A stretch of 64,000 bases of DNA from Cryptomeria japonica. Lineage: Eukaryota; Streptophyta; Pinopsida; Cupressales; Cupressaceae. Positions within the stretch are counted from its first letter, which is position 1; every line of letters starts with the position of its first letter. Where the stretch lies: contig NC_081408.1 of the NCBI RefSeq assembly GCF_030272615.1, positions 199,967,341 through 200,031,340 of the forward strand, written 5' to 3'. The position numbers were made by a program, and so were the translations under genes. Of this stretch, positions 45,049 to 56,925 are shown one piece after another. Below the pieces are notes generated by a model. It ran no database searches, had not been told where the DNA came from, and was given only the letters and a program-made list of their open reading frames with translations.

Positions 45049-48000
45049 ATGGCTTCTTCATCTACACCTGAATTCATTGCAAAACCTACTGTCATTGAAG
45101 TTATCAAGCACCCTAGACCCGTGTTCAAACTTATTCCCAAAATTGCGAAGAAAGATGATACCCTAGGAGCATTCTCGAAAATACCTAAGGGAGTAGTTTA
45201 TGCAGAGGATCCTAGAATGTATATACATTGTCATATTGAGGAACTAGGAGCTGAAGAAATAATGAACATGTATAGGACTGTAATCTATGATGAAGATGGA
45301 AATGTTAAAGTAGAACACAAGATAGTGGAAACCCTAGGCTTTGTGGGCATTCTTAGTATCCCTTATTTTCCTAAAGATGTGATAAGAATAGTCTTGAGCA
45401 GAGTTCATGGAGAGTTCTTTTGATAAAAGATCCCTAAGAGTAAACAATGTAAAAGATATAAATGTTAGATTTGTTAGCATGATTCTTGGTTATAAGGCTA
45501 CACATGCAAATAGACTAAACTCAGTTTCTAGTTTATGTATTAAAAGTGCATATGACATGGTGAATGACAATGCAAGAATTGATATATGTGAGTGGCTTAA
45601 AGATGAACTGATAGACAACTTGAAGAAAGTCAAAGGTGATAAGAAAGGAACTTTCAGATTTGGCAACCTGCTTGTATGTTTAATGTTGTACATTACCAGG
45701 CAAGTTTCTAGTATTGGTAGGAAAGAATTTGGTTTTGATATATCAGTAGGAAAATAACTTCTTGATATACTAAACAACATGGGAGATGACAGGGAGAAAA
45801 ACATAAATGAACATTTTCAAACCTTGAAAGAAATGATGAAGACAAGAATAAGGCTATCTCAAGAAATTGTTGATAAGTATCAAAAAGAGATATGCTTTGT
45901 GATCAAGAAAGATGAAATATGGATGGAGGTAGTTATCCCTAGGACTGTTTGGGTTACAAAGATGGGATATGAGGCTGATGACAACATAGTTGAAATTTAT
46001 GCAAAAGCGCTCCTAGAAGCCCCTAAGGAACCGAAAGAAAAAGTATTTGGGAATGTTGAAACAATTGAAAGTGGCATTCAATCTCAGAAAAGAGTTAAGA
46101 AAATTGAGAAGATAGTTAGGAGAGGTTCAAGATAGGAAAAAGCAATAAAGGAAGATGTTTTGAATAAAACTGGTATTAAGGAGAGTGAATTGGAAGGACT
46201 ACAACTGGAGACATATCTCTCACTAGTTGCTACTTCTTCTAACAGTGAGATACCCGTTGAATTCAAAAGGGTAGAAAGAAAAAGAAAACCCTCACCTACA
46301 CCTAGAAGGACAAGAGAAAGGCAAAATGCAGTTAGGCCTCTGGCTAAGAAATTAATACCAAAGAAAAGAAAAGAAAGACATGTTATCCCACCATTTGATA
46401 AACTTCTAAATGAAATAACTAAGGATGGGAAATTGAAAAACATCAGTAAGTTATATAACACACTATCAAATGATGAAAATGAGAGCATAGAAAATAGTGT
46501 AATCTTACACTTAGACATCTATAAGAAATTTTTTATGGAAATTGTGGATGAGATACCCAATGATTTATACTAAGGTTAGAAGATAGAAGGGTAGCTATTA
46601 TTGAATTAGATAAGAAAATCAAAATAGAAAAGCTACTTGCAGTTCACCTAGTGAACTCCACACAAGAAATTGATGAGATGATTAGTGAAGCAAACTAGAC
46701 AACATTTTCAATTGATCACCAACATGTTGCACTTATGGCAAGTAGACTAAATGAAATAACAGAAGAGACTGCAGATCAATGAGATATATTTTTTGTTGAA
46801 AAAGAGAAACAAGAAGAGCTAAAAAGACCAAAGACTATCAGAGTCTACCAAAAGGATAAGGGGAAAGGTAAGGTAGGTGGACCTCCAAGCCTACAAATAA
46901 TAGAGAATTTACCCCCACCAACCTCTGATACTCCATCGGTACAAACTAATGACACACAACTGGCAACAAAGAGTATGGAAACACCACATGAGGATACAAA
47001 TCCTGATTCGAAGGTGTTATACACAATGAACATTAACACACAGGACGTCAATATTGTGGTAGACAAAGAAACAAATGACAAGAGGGATGTGGCAACTAAG
47101 CCACCAACAGAAAATGTTGAAGTTGGAAGCATTGAAATTGGGGAACAACATCAAACTGAAAAATCAAATGAACCCCTAGTTTCTGGAAAGACAAATACCG
47201 TAGGTGTGCATACTGATGTATCTAATGAACCACTAACAACCACTGAAACTAGAATGCCTACTGAGTCACTAACAGTAGACAACATAGAGGTAAACAAAGA
47301 AAAACTGGTAGTGGACACTACAGTGAAATATTTAGAGGCACAAACAAAGACACCTTCAGTTAAGGACACTGAAAAACTAGTAGAGCAAGAGGTTCATACT
47401 GAGGAAAATATTGAGAAATAGGCAAAGCAATAGGTTCCTTCATAGATACTGCCACCAACTAGATCTTACAAGCCTAAGCCTTTGGTAGCTGAAATACAAG
47501 CACAAACTGACCCTTCGGAGAAAGAGGAAAGTGAAGCTATCACAACCACTGGTAGATTACAAATTGTGAAAATAGTTGGACAGTCATCCGGTACATCTAT
47601 GACTAAATTCAGGCCTACAAATGTAACAAAGGTACTCTTAGTTTCAATAAATAAAATAAAATAGTGTAATGCACAGGCGTATAACGATATAGATGACACT
47701 TTACCAATTTTGAAGATGATAGCTCCAAAGTGTATTATAGAAAATAAAGATTCCTTGAGCTAATTAGACACATTGTCTAAGTATTTAACCGACAACCTAA
47801 TTACACTGGATCAAATAAATAAAGACACCTTCCGAGAGAAAATGAATAAGGAGAAGGAAAAATTCTTTGAGGAGACAGTAAAGAATAATAAGGAACATAT
47901 GGAAACCTTATTACCGGCATTAGGTAAAGCAATTTTGGAGTTCAAGAAATTGTATAGAGATGCATGTAAAATAGACATTTTGACAAAAGACATAGATAGA

Positions 48001-48418
48001 GATTGGCATAGCATAGAAAGAAATAAATGATATTGTTGATAACTTGATAGGTTCATCAGACCCAATATCAGTGATTGACCAAGAAATTGTAGGATTTGAA
48101 GAAAAAATAGAAAAACATGAGAAAAGCAAGGAAAGGATAAAGTATAAGGCAAAAGAACTTAAATGCAGACTAATTCCTAAACTAGATATCCTCATCTCTT
48201 TGAGAAAAGAGATTTCTGAGGCTCTTATTCTAGGACTTAAGACACCGGAAGAGAAAATGCACATTCTCACTGGTACAATTTAGAGAACTGAAGCAACACT
48301 GAAAGATAGTGAGAGGTTCAACAACAATCTAAATATTGCCTTAATAGAAATTTATCAGATTGTAATAAACAAATTACAAGGAACTAGGCATGAATCACAC
48401 TCCATTGACATTGAATGA
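45049..48418 (+). pseudogene. Element C long non-pol ORF (aORF)
   Basis: The ATG at 45049 opens about 1120 codons ending at TGA 48416, with frameshifts near 45415, 46570 and 48030 and about ten stops. I recognise no named domain. The N-terminal third is globular (YAEDPRMYIHCHIEELGAEE, LGFVGILSIPYFPKDVIR, FRFGNLLVCLMLYITRQ). Then comes a basic Lys/Arg/Pro stretch near 46290-46390 that could be a nuclear signal, a long Thr/Glu/Val-rich low-complexity middle (46880-47420), and a coiled-coil tail (47773-48400). The globular start, disordered middle and helical tail parallel the aORF copies at 3-2694 and 12997-15926. The tail resembles E. It may be distantly related to plant transposon-associated domains, but this is not shown here. 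Confidence 0.6.
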
Positions 48419-48429
48419 TAGCCTTTGTC

Positions 48430-48613
48430 ATTGATGCCAAAGGGGGAGTAGTGGAGATGAGAAAAATGATTAGCAGGGACATCATCAGCTCAGGGGGAGC
48501 ACACATTTTGGTAGCATAATTTTGATAGTTTTGGTAGATTCTTTTGGACAATATTTTTGGACACTTTTTGAATTTTTCTCATGAGTGTTGTCATCAATGC
48601 CAAAGGGGGAGAT
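48430..48613 (+). promoter_or_regulatory. Element C polypurine tracts
   Basis: GCCAAAGGGGGAGTAG (about 48437), TCAGGGGGAGC (about 48490) and the terminal GCCAAAGGGGGAGAT (48599-48613) next to the LTR. GTTGTCATCAATGCC before the last tract pairs with ATTGTCATTGATGGCAAC in the LTR (about 48660-48680). Confidence 0.75.
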
Positions 48614-49388
48614 TGTTGGAAAATGGACACTCCAATGAGAAATTGTAGGTGATTGAAGGTATTGTCATTGATGGCAACCTTACAATCATATGGCACTGAC
48701 ACTGACAGACTCTACACTGACATATGTTCACTGACACCGAAAAGATTGATTATCGACACCCTGGCCAACATGATTTTATTTATTGCAAAATATAATTAAT
48801 TGTAATATCTTTTTGTAAGCTGACAAGGCATATTGTAATAAGGCTCATATATAAGTATGAGATCTTAGAGAATATTTTGTAGCAGGATATATGAGGCGAA
48901 CATGGTTAGATTATTAATGCAAATATTAAGGCAGAGTTTGGTATAAGGTTTTGGAAGTTGCAGAGCTTAACTGGTACTATATTTGGCATAGCAGATGCCC
49001 TTTTGTAGCAGTACATGATATTAGATTTTCATAATACACTTTTGTAAGTCAGTGAGACTTCTCTTTTTGTATGTAAGCAGTGAGCTTTAGGCAGTTGGTC
49101 TTCCTACATGTGCATGCCCCTATTGTAATAGTAATATTCTCTTATTGGCAAGTAAGCAAATATTATGGGTCACAAATCCCATCGAGGTTTTCCCACACCA
49201 GGTTTCCTCATTAAAAATATTGTGTTATGGTGTGATTTTCATGTTATGCTTATTGTTCTTATTTACTACATTAATTTTGGTTTATCGGTACACAATTTTG
49301 GAATTCCTTTCATTTAATAGATAAGAAAATCCATTAACCGGCAAGATACCGATTCACCCCCCTCTCAGTATCTTTGGGAATCCTAACA
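48614..49388 (+). repeat. Element C 3' LTR
   Basis: 775 bp, TGTTGGAAAATGG...AATCCTAACA, directly followed by the CTTTC duplication. It aligns with the 5' LTR from end to end with scattered substitutions and a few small indels. Confidence 0.92.
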
Positions 49389-49393
49389 CTTTC

Positions 49394-50203
49394 TAAAGGA
49401 TTTTTTTTTGTCCTTCAAGAATATGACCCACATTATTCTTGAACAATCATTAGTGAAGATCATAAAATAACAATCACCTTAAATGCTTCTAGTCCTTATT
49501 GGTCCATAGAGATATGTATGAACCAAATCTAGCACATGTTCTACTAAGAAGGATTTTCTCTTTAAAGTTAAGGATGTCATCTTTCCTAACTGACATTCCT
49601 TACATAGAGAATTCACCGATTTTTTCAACCGAGGCAAACCTCTTACCGATTTGGACTTACTAACTTTGACAATGTTATCAAAGTTTACATGACAAAATCT
49701 CCTATGTCAAAGCCAACTATCATCTACTTTAGCAATTAAATAGTTGTCGACTTTAGGATTTAGGTGAAATAGGTTAATTTTTGTCTTCTTGCTAGTTGCA
49801 ATCAGTTCACCTTTTCTTCCATAGATTTTGCACATTCCAATCTTGAATTCCAGTGGATAACCTCTGTCATTGAGTTGGGTGTCACTCAGAAGATATTTTT
49901 TCAAGCCTTTAACCCAATAGACATCATCTACACCCTTTTTCTATTAATAGAAATGGTTCCTTTTCCTTTTACCATCCAGGGTGAGTCATTTCCTAATCTT
50001 ACTACACCTCCATCAAATTCCTTCAAGGTAATAAATTTACTCTAGTCACCGGTCATGTGGTGTGAAAAACCACTGTCAATAATCCAATCATCAAAACTAT
50101 CCATGTGAGACACTAATGCCTTCTAATTAGATGTCTCCTCTTTAATGACAAAAAAAACAATGTCCTCATTTGCATCATCTTCAGACTCCTCATCTTTGAT
50201 TCC
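49394..50203 (-). pseudogene. Element A protease and integrase N-terminal part
   Basis: It contains the protease site DWIIDSGFSHHMTGD (Cys of DSGC changed to Phe) near 50060-50100, FDGGVVRLGND, then LIAKVDDSWL (49707), the CHVNFDN zinc-domain half and CKECQ-like CKECQLGK-type code near 49590, and VIFLKDKKKSF at the C junction. Several stops are present. The frame links to 42795 once C is removed. Confidence 0.8.
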
Positions 50204-51062
50204 TCAATCAACAATAATGAGATAATCTCTTTTGTCTTTGCCTTTGTACTTCTTATACTTCTCACATTTATGCTCATTATCTCTATTTGGATGATTAGCT
50301 GCAATGTGTCCAATATTGTTACATGAAAAACACTTTAAAGGTAATTTAGCTCTATACTTACCAATACTTCTGGGTAACTGCTTGGCCAACTGTGCTTCAA
50401 GCTCAACCAAACTGTCTTCATCATCAACTTCTCTATTGGACCTAGACTCATGACTATGACTGGCTTTTATGCTTTTCCTCACAGGTGGATTAGAAACTAA
50501 AGCTCTAAATGCAGACTCTTATTTGAGAATACTTCCATCATAACTATTTAGCTCAAAAGAAGTTAGTTTGCCAATGATGGATTCAAGAGTTACCTTTATT
50601 TTATCAATAGATTTTAGCTCTTGAATGGCTGCAACTTGGATAACGTAGACTGGTAGAGGGGTTCTCAACACCTTGCTAACCATTGTGGTATCCTCCACTT
50701 TATCACCAACACTTTTAATATCATTGACTATCTCCTTGATCCTTTGACCATACTATTGAATATTCTCACCTTAAGCCATTTGCGTGTCATTAAATTTACC
50801 TCTCAAACTCTCTTCTTTGGCAATCTTCACATGCTCATCACTGCTATAGATATCTTCATGTTTCTTCAACATATCATAAGTAGTCTCCAAACCATGGACA
50901 TTAACATACTCTGTATTGGACATGAAGCTGATAATGGCCAAAAATGCTTGATTATTCTCTTATAGTTCCTTCTTTTGATCATCAGAAAGAATACCACTAG
51001 TTAAAGTATATTTGGTAACCACATGTTCCCAATATTGGCTTCCTAGACTCTTGATATAGATT
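50204..51062 (-). pseudogene. Element A gag, N-terminus beyond element B
   Basis: On the minus strand it starts at IYIKSLGSQYWEHVV, which aligns with residues 23 onward of the B gag (IYIKSISAKHWNYVE). So B cut it a few residues after the start region. It continues with HEDIYSSDEHVKIAKEES, DTTMVSKVLRTPLPVYVIQ, LKSIDKIKVTLESIIGKL and the knuckle CFSCNNIGHIAANH, whose last Cys is changed to His. Stops occur at several CAG/TGG-type positions. Confidence 0.82.
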
Positions 51063-52526
51063 TGATGAATAATGATGAACAAAAAGTACTCAATAGATAC
51101 TGAGAGGGGGGGTGAATCAATATAGACAAAAACTTCATTAACAACTTTAACTACAAATACTGCACTAACTGGTAAACAACATCACCGATCTAAATCAAGG
51201 TGATACTAGTAAAACACAGTATGACTATGAAAGACATAAAGAGATAACACTTAGATCTTCACAAAACCTAATATCTCATTTCCACTTCACCCATATGCAT
51301 AAACAAGTAATACATCATAAATATAATGACCACTAGATCAACATGCTTTACCGCTTAACAGAAAATACTAAGATATCACATCAAAAAGAATCACACATGA
51401 CACACACATTTTTTTGACATGGAAACCCAACTGGGAAAAACCACGACAGGGATGAATACCCACAAGTTGTTCTTGAACTCTTCTAAAGTCCACTCTATTA
51501 GGAGCCTAGTCTGGTTAACAACTTTACAACATGTTCTGCTAGGAACCGATCCTACTAGGGATCACCTAGTTAAGGGATGGCTAAATACTCGGTTAAAGGT
51601 TAAAACCCTGTTAAAGGTTACTTTGTCAGAGGTTTTAAAGAAATCAATGTTTTTGAGTCACCCTGTTAAAGGATTGACAAAAATCCTATTAAAGCTACCG
51701 GGTAAAGGGATTTTCCAGCTGCTGAAATGGTTAGAAGTCAATAGGTAATACACTGATCTGATAACAACACTTAATGCCAAGGCAGATCCACTTCAGTTCA
51801 TATACTTCTGCAATCACACTTTGTAGATCTTTACTCACTGCACCAGTCTGGCAAGAATCAAGTATCTCTTCACTTGGATACACACATAACATTTGCCAGC
51901 AAACTCGAATGAGAATCATCATCAACCTTATATACAATAATTAGGTCAGTAGCCAAAACCTAAAACCCTAAGCATCTAGGTTAACAATACAATCAGTCCA
52001 ATCCTTACCATTCAATCACATTGCATAGGGTAAAATAATCTTGAACACATCTCAAGATGTTCTCCATCGTTCATTCTTTGCTTCTTCTGGAGGTTGATAA
52101 CCCATCATGTGCTCTCCATCGTTTATTGAGACTTTGTACATTCCCGAGGTAGATAGAATCAATCTTCTTCATGCATGATCCTCAAGGAAATCCTTCACGG
52201 ACATAAGGCTAATGTGGCAACATGATCTGATCTTCATTTCAATGTTAACTCATCACAGGATGTCGTCGGTTGAATCACATAGACTTGGAATGCATCAATC
52301 AAAAACCCTGAAGCTGTGACTACCAACTAGTAGTCATAAAAAATGAAACCCTGATACAAACTTTGCATATACCAGTTCACATCATCATACCAGTTAACTT
52401 CATACCATTATACTGGTTCTCTTGCCAGTTTGCTTACTTCAATATACTAGTTCATACTTCAACATATTGACATCAATGATAGCATATAATATCATCATGT
52501 CATCCAACTCTGCACATATGCCAACA
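51063..52526 (-). repeat. Element B 3' LTR
   Basis: 1464 bp; on the minus strand it starts TGTTGGCATATGTGC and ends ATTATTCATCA. It aligns with 56926-58217 along the shared length. The plus-strand segment 51580-51730 has a short internal repetition of GTTAAAGG-type motifs. The frame at 51419-51748 is not a gene. Confidence 0.9.
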
Positions 52527-52548
52527 ATCTGCCCCTTTGGCATTGATG
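52527..52548 (-). promoter_or_regulatory. Element B polypurine tract
   Basis: The minus strand TCAATGCCAAAGGGGCAGAT abuts the LTR; one G of the usual GGGGGAG run is a C. Further tracts occur at about 52650 and 52705. Confidence 0.7.
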
Positions 52549-52792
52549 GAAATATACAAAGATATCTCTCCACTTCACATCTTCTCCCCAATTTCTACCA
52601 TATTATGTGTAGCCAATACTACAAATATCTTTTCTACTTCACATCTTCTCCCCCTTTGACAACAATGCCAAAGTGGAGGCACAAACATCCATGTTCCACT
52701 ATGCTGCTCCCCCTAAGGAGTAGCATCCTTCAACACACCAATCCTAAAAATATTTGACAATGCAATACCTAATTGATGTGGAGCATATACCT

Positions 52793-53623
52793 TTAGTTCA
52801 CCTTTTGAAGGGGCAGCACCCCTAATTCACCTCTTAAATAGGTAAATATAGCCTTCGGTAGAGGCTTGGTGAATATATCTACTAACTGCTCCTTACTGGA
52901 AACATGTTCCAATGCAACCTCTTTGTTTTGAACTTTCTCCCTCAAGAAATGATACTTGAGCTCGAAGTGCTTGGTTGTAGCATGCAATACCGAATTCTTT
53001 GAAATATTAATTGCACTTGTGTTGTCACAAAATATACTCATCGATTTAGATACAGGGACTTTGAAACCACTTAATATATGCTTCATCCAAATTGTCTAAG
53101 TACAGTTCATTGCTTCTACATATTCAGCTTCTGTTGTAAACTGAGAGATACTAATCTGCTTTTTGCTCATCCATGAGACTAGTCTACCACCAAGAAAGAA
53201 TGCACCACTAGTTCTGCTCTTTCAGTCATCCACATTACGAACCCCATCAGTATTAGTAAACACTTTGAGATTGAAATCATTACTGTATGGATACCACAAT
53301 CCATAATGTATAGTTCCCTTCAGATATCTAAGAATCCACTTGACTGCTACCAAGTGGGATTCTCTTGGGTTTTTTTGAAAATGTTCAACAATGCCCACTG
53401 CATGTGCTATGTTCGGTTTGTTGTGTACTACATAGTGCAACTTACCAATCATTGACCGATAATCCTTCTCATTCACCAACACTGAGTCATCTTCTTTTGA
53501 CAATTTACAACCGGTCATCATCGGTGTACCAACCGGTTTGTTATCTTCCATGCCAAAGGTCTTCAACACCTCTTTGACATACTTGGACTAAGTGATAAAG
53601 ATACCATCTTTTATTTGTTGAAT
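52793..53623 (-). pseudogene. Element B RNase H and connection region
   Basis: LKTFGMEDNKPVGTPMMTG, YRSMIGKLHYVVHNKPNIAH and ILRYLKGTIHYGLWYP lead to RNase H (VFTNTDGVRNVDD, with the DADW Asp and Trp lost). A stop is at 53222. Then come ASTAEY-like code, FCDNTSAINISKN (catalytic Asp kept) and VDIFTKPLPKAIFTYLRGEL, ending at 52793. Confidence 0.82.
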
Positions 53624-54420
53624 CTATAGTCCAATGAAGAACTTAATCTCTTCAATTAGTGATATCTCAAATTCCTTCTTCATCTCATCTACAAATGCAT
53701 GGCTCATCTTGTCATTTCCACCAAAAATTATGTCATCAATAAACACTTCACAGATCAAAATCTGATCTCCTTCTAAATTTAGATAGATATTTCTGTCTTC
53801 ACTTGTTCTTTCAAATCCAATCTTCACCATGCTCTAGGTGCTTGCTTCAATCCATACAAGGCTTTATGTAGCCTACACACCATATCACAGTCTTCTAATA
53901 GGGAAAACCCATCTGGTTGCTCTATATATACTTCCTCTTCAAGTATTCCATTTAGGAATGTATATTTCACATCCATCTTATACACTTTGAATTCTTTGAA
54001 GGCTGCATATGCAAGTAGCATTCTGACTCCTTCCAATCTAGCTACTGGAGAAAAATTTTCTCCATAGTCTTCTCCTTCTTCTTGAGCATATCCCTTACAT
54101 ACCAATCTTGCTTTGTTTCTTACCACTGTCCCAACATCATTTAGCTTGTTTCTATAAACCCATTTGGTGCCAATAACATTTTTATGCTCAGGTCTGGGTA
54201 CCAAACACCATGTACCATTCTTTTCTATCTGGTCAAGTTCCTCTTTCATAGCCTTAATCCAGTCTTCATCTTTATGTGCCTCTTTAAATGTTTTGGGCTC
54301 AAATTCAGAAATCATGCAAGAATTTTCTCTGACCTTTCCTCTTGTAAGATTCCTGCATCCTTATCTCCTATGATCTGCTTTGGATCATGATGTAGCTTTA
54401 TATACCTAGGAATTATCTTA
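53624..54420 (-). pseudogene. Element B reverse transcriptase
   Basis: [79 protein letters not shown] and [12 protein letters not shown]. Then a deletion of about 20 bases (near 53827) removes the YERLHSYL-type segment present in A and shifts the frame. [16 protein letters not shown] and the catalytic VFIDDIIFGGNDKM follow, and the frame ends at FFIGL at 53624. Confidence 0.88.
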
Positions 54421-55729
54421 ACTGATTCATCTTTCTTTTCCTCTTCATCCTCATCTTCATCTACATCAGCATCTACCAATGTAGGAGCACTGTTACTTGT
54501 ACTTGGTTGTTTTACAATTGGTTCCCAGAAGGTTACAACCGGTTCATCTACCGCTCGCTGAATGTCGGTTTCCTAAGGTTTCTCAGAGGTTTCATCAACT
54601 CTAACATTGATACTTTCAACAATTCTCTGAGTCCTATTGTTAAAACACTTAAGAGCTTTGCTCTTGGTGGAATACCCTATGAATATTCCTTTATCACATT
54701 TTGCATCAAACTTGCTATGGTATTCACTTCTCTTGATATAAAACTTGCTACCAGACACTCCAAAGTATCTTACTACAGGAGTCTTACCAGTCCAATACTC
54801 ATAAGGAGTTTTATCCTTACCATTCTTGATGAGTACCCGGTTCATAGTGTAGACTACAGTGCTCACCGCTTCTCTCCAAAAAGTGTGAGCAACCTTTCCT
54901 TGAATCAACATCATTCTGGCTGCTTCAACTACAATCCGGTTATTTCTTTCCGCTAGGCCATTTTGTTGTGGAGTCTAGGGGGCAGACAGTTGCCTCTTGA
55001 TGTCGTTCTCTTCACAGTACTTATTGAATTCTCCAGAAGTGAACTCACCTCCTTGGTCGGTTCTAAGGCATTTGATCCTCTTACCACTTTCCTTTTCTAC
55101 TAGTTCTCTGAAGGTTTTGAACTTTCCAAAAGCTTTAGACTTGTCTTTCAAGAATGTGACCCATATTATTCTTTAGTAATCATTAGTAAGAATCATAAAG
55201 TACCTATCTCCCTAAACACTCCTAGTTTTCATAGGACCACACAAATCATTATGCACAAGATCAAGTAAATTATCTACTATGAAAGATTTACCTTTGAAGG
55301 TTGAGGAATACATTTTCCTAGTTGACATTCTCTGCACAAAGGATTCACCAGTTTGTTCAGCACAAGCAATCTTCTAACTACCTTGATCTTACTAGCCTTC
55401 ACAATGTTATCAAAATTTACATGACATAGTCTCCTATGCCATATCCAATTGTCATCAAACTTAGCCATTAGACATTGACTGATATTTGTATTTAACTAAA
55501 ATAAGTTACCTTTGGTCTACATACCGGTGGCCATCAGTTCACCACTCTTTCCTTTTATTTTTCACACTCCATCTTTGAATTCCAGAGTGAGTCCTTTATC
55601 ATTCAGCTGAGCAACACTCAAAAGGTTATTCCTAAGATCTTCTACCTAATACACATTATCAGCACTACTTTTTCCATTTAGAGATATGGACCCTTTGCAT
55701 TTTACCATACAAGGTGCATCATTACCAAA
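54421..55729 (-). pseudogene. Element B integrase
   Basis: The N-terminal zinc domain is WIWHRRLCHVNFDN with CRECQLGK (55277-55468). After stops come KAFGKFKTFRELVEKES, the RTDQGGEFTS core near 55045, and from 54914 LIQGKVAHTFWREAVSTVVY, TPYEYWTGKTPVVRYFGVSGS, CDKGIFIGYSTKSKAL and the acidic linker to RT. One of at least two frameshifts lies near 54950. It would catalyse integration in a live element. Confidence 0.85.
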
Positions 55730-56854
55730 TCAGACTACACCTCCATCATACTCTTCCAGAGACAAAAACTTTCTCCGGTCACTAGTCATGTGGCGAGAAC
55801 AACCACTCTCAATAATCCACTCATTGGAATTATCAAAGCAGGAGACAAGAGCCTTTTTGTCTAACACATCTTCCTTAACAGCTACAAATACTATGTCTTT
55901 ACTTTCTTCATTTTCTGATTCATCATCAGTGACACCTTCATCAATTGCAACAAGACAGTTTCTCCTATTTCCTCCTTTGAACTTTTTAAACTTCTTCGGT
56001 TTGTCCTTATTATCACTATTAGGACAGTTGACAGTAATGTATCCTATCTTATTGTAAGAAAAGCATTTCAAAGGGAGCTTACCTCTGTATTTTCTAGTTG
56101 CCTTAGGAAGTCTCTTGGCAAGAAGAGCTTCAAATTCCATTAGGATCTCTTCATCATCCATATCTCTTCTTTGTCTAGGTTCACAGCTGGTACTAGCTTC
56201 TTTACCATTTCTAGATAGTGCAGTAGATGCTCTAAAGGTTGAATCAGTCTTATGAACACTATCATCATAACTATTTAGCTCATATGTGGTCAACTTAGCA
56301 ATGATAGAATCAAAGGATACCTTTGTCTTGTCAATAGATCTCAACTCCTAAATAGTAGCAACCCTTATTGCATAGACCGGTAATAAGGTTCTCAAAAATT
56401 TGCTAACAATGGTGGAATCATCCATTGTACCTCTTGTACTCTTGATGTCTCCAACAACAGTTTTAATCCTTATCCCATATTGTTGAATGATCTCTCCTTC
56501 AACCATCCATATATCTTCAAACTTTCCTCTAGGGCTTTCTTCCTTATCTTGCTTCACATGCTCATCACCATCATAGATAGACTCCAGAGTATCGCATACA
56601 TCTTTCAAATTGTCTTTATCCTGAACATTTATAAAATCAACTTCAGATAGACTGTTGATAAGAGATTCCATGATTTGCCCATTCTCCTGAATTTCTCTTC
56701 TTTGATCATCAGTGAGAGTAATGGTAGGGACAACATAAGTATTCTCAACATAGTTCCAGTGTTTAGCACTTATGCTTTTAATGTATATCTTCATTCTATC
56801 CTTCCATATCTTAAAGTTACCTCTATTGAACTTAGGACCTTCCCTCTTCATCAT
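55730..56854 (-). pseudogene. Element B gag and protease
   Basis: The ATG at 56854 opens KFNRGNFKIWKDRMKIYI, then IYDGDEHVKQDKEESPRGKF and STIVSKFLRTLLPVYAIRV. After a stop at 56348 (Gln-type) the same frame goes on with LRSIDKTKVSFDSIIAKL and the knuckle CFSYNKIGYITVNC, which has lost its second Cys and its His. The protease site is WIIESGCSRHMTSD, with the catalytic Asp changed to Glu. A stop at 55730 follows GGVV. Only one stop interrupts gag-protease over 375 codons. Confidence 0.88.
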
Positions 56855-56910
56855 TAGAATATGATCTTTTTCTCAAGCGGTTAAGCTTATAGCACAAAGG
56901 ACCTAGAGGA

Positions 56911-56923
56911 TTCTCTAATACCA
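56911..56923 (-). promoter_or_regulatory. Element B primer-binding site
   Basis: The minus strand TGGTATTAGAGAA begins two bases after the LTR end at 56926. Initiator tRNA-Met type with differences at the end. Confidence 0.75.
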
Positions 56924-56925
56924 AT

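Larger units (their letters stand above)
42796..49388 (+). mobile_element. Element C: non-autonomous LTR retrotransposon with gag-like protein and long ORF
   Basis: 6593 bp with LTRs at 42796-43574 and 48614-49388, a primer-binding site at 43577, a PPT at 48599-48613 and the duplication CTTTC at 42791-42795 and 49389-49393. Inside are a coiled-coil/zinc-knuckle ORF and an approximately 1120-codon second ORF. No protease, integrase, RT or RNase H code was seen between them, so it must depend on a partner element, plausibly a G-like SIRE element whose gag extension resembles its first protein. It lies in A's integrase in the opposite orientation. Confidence 0.9.
36822..51062 (-). mobile_element. 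Element A: Copia retrotransposon, host of C, D and B
   Basis: On the minus strand the visible A parts are gag (about 50204-51062), protease and integrase start (49394-50203), integrase rest (42051-42795), RT and RNase H (40395-42050), PPT (40046-40060) and a truncated 3' LTR (36822-37318 and 39995-40045). C is inserted in the integrase, D in the LTR, B in gag. The gag start and 5' LTR are not in the window; they should lie right of B, L and K. It is close to B in sequence. Confidence 0.85.
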
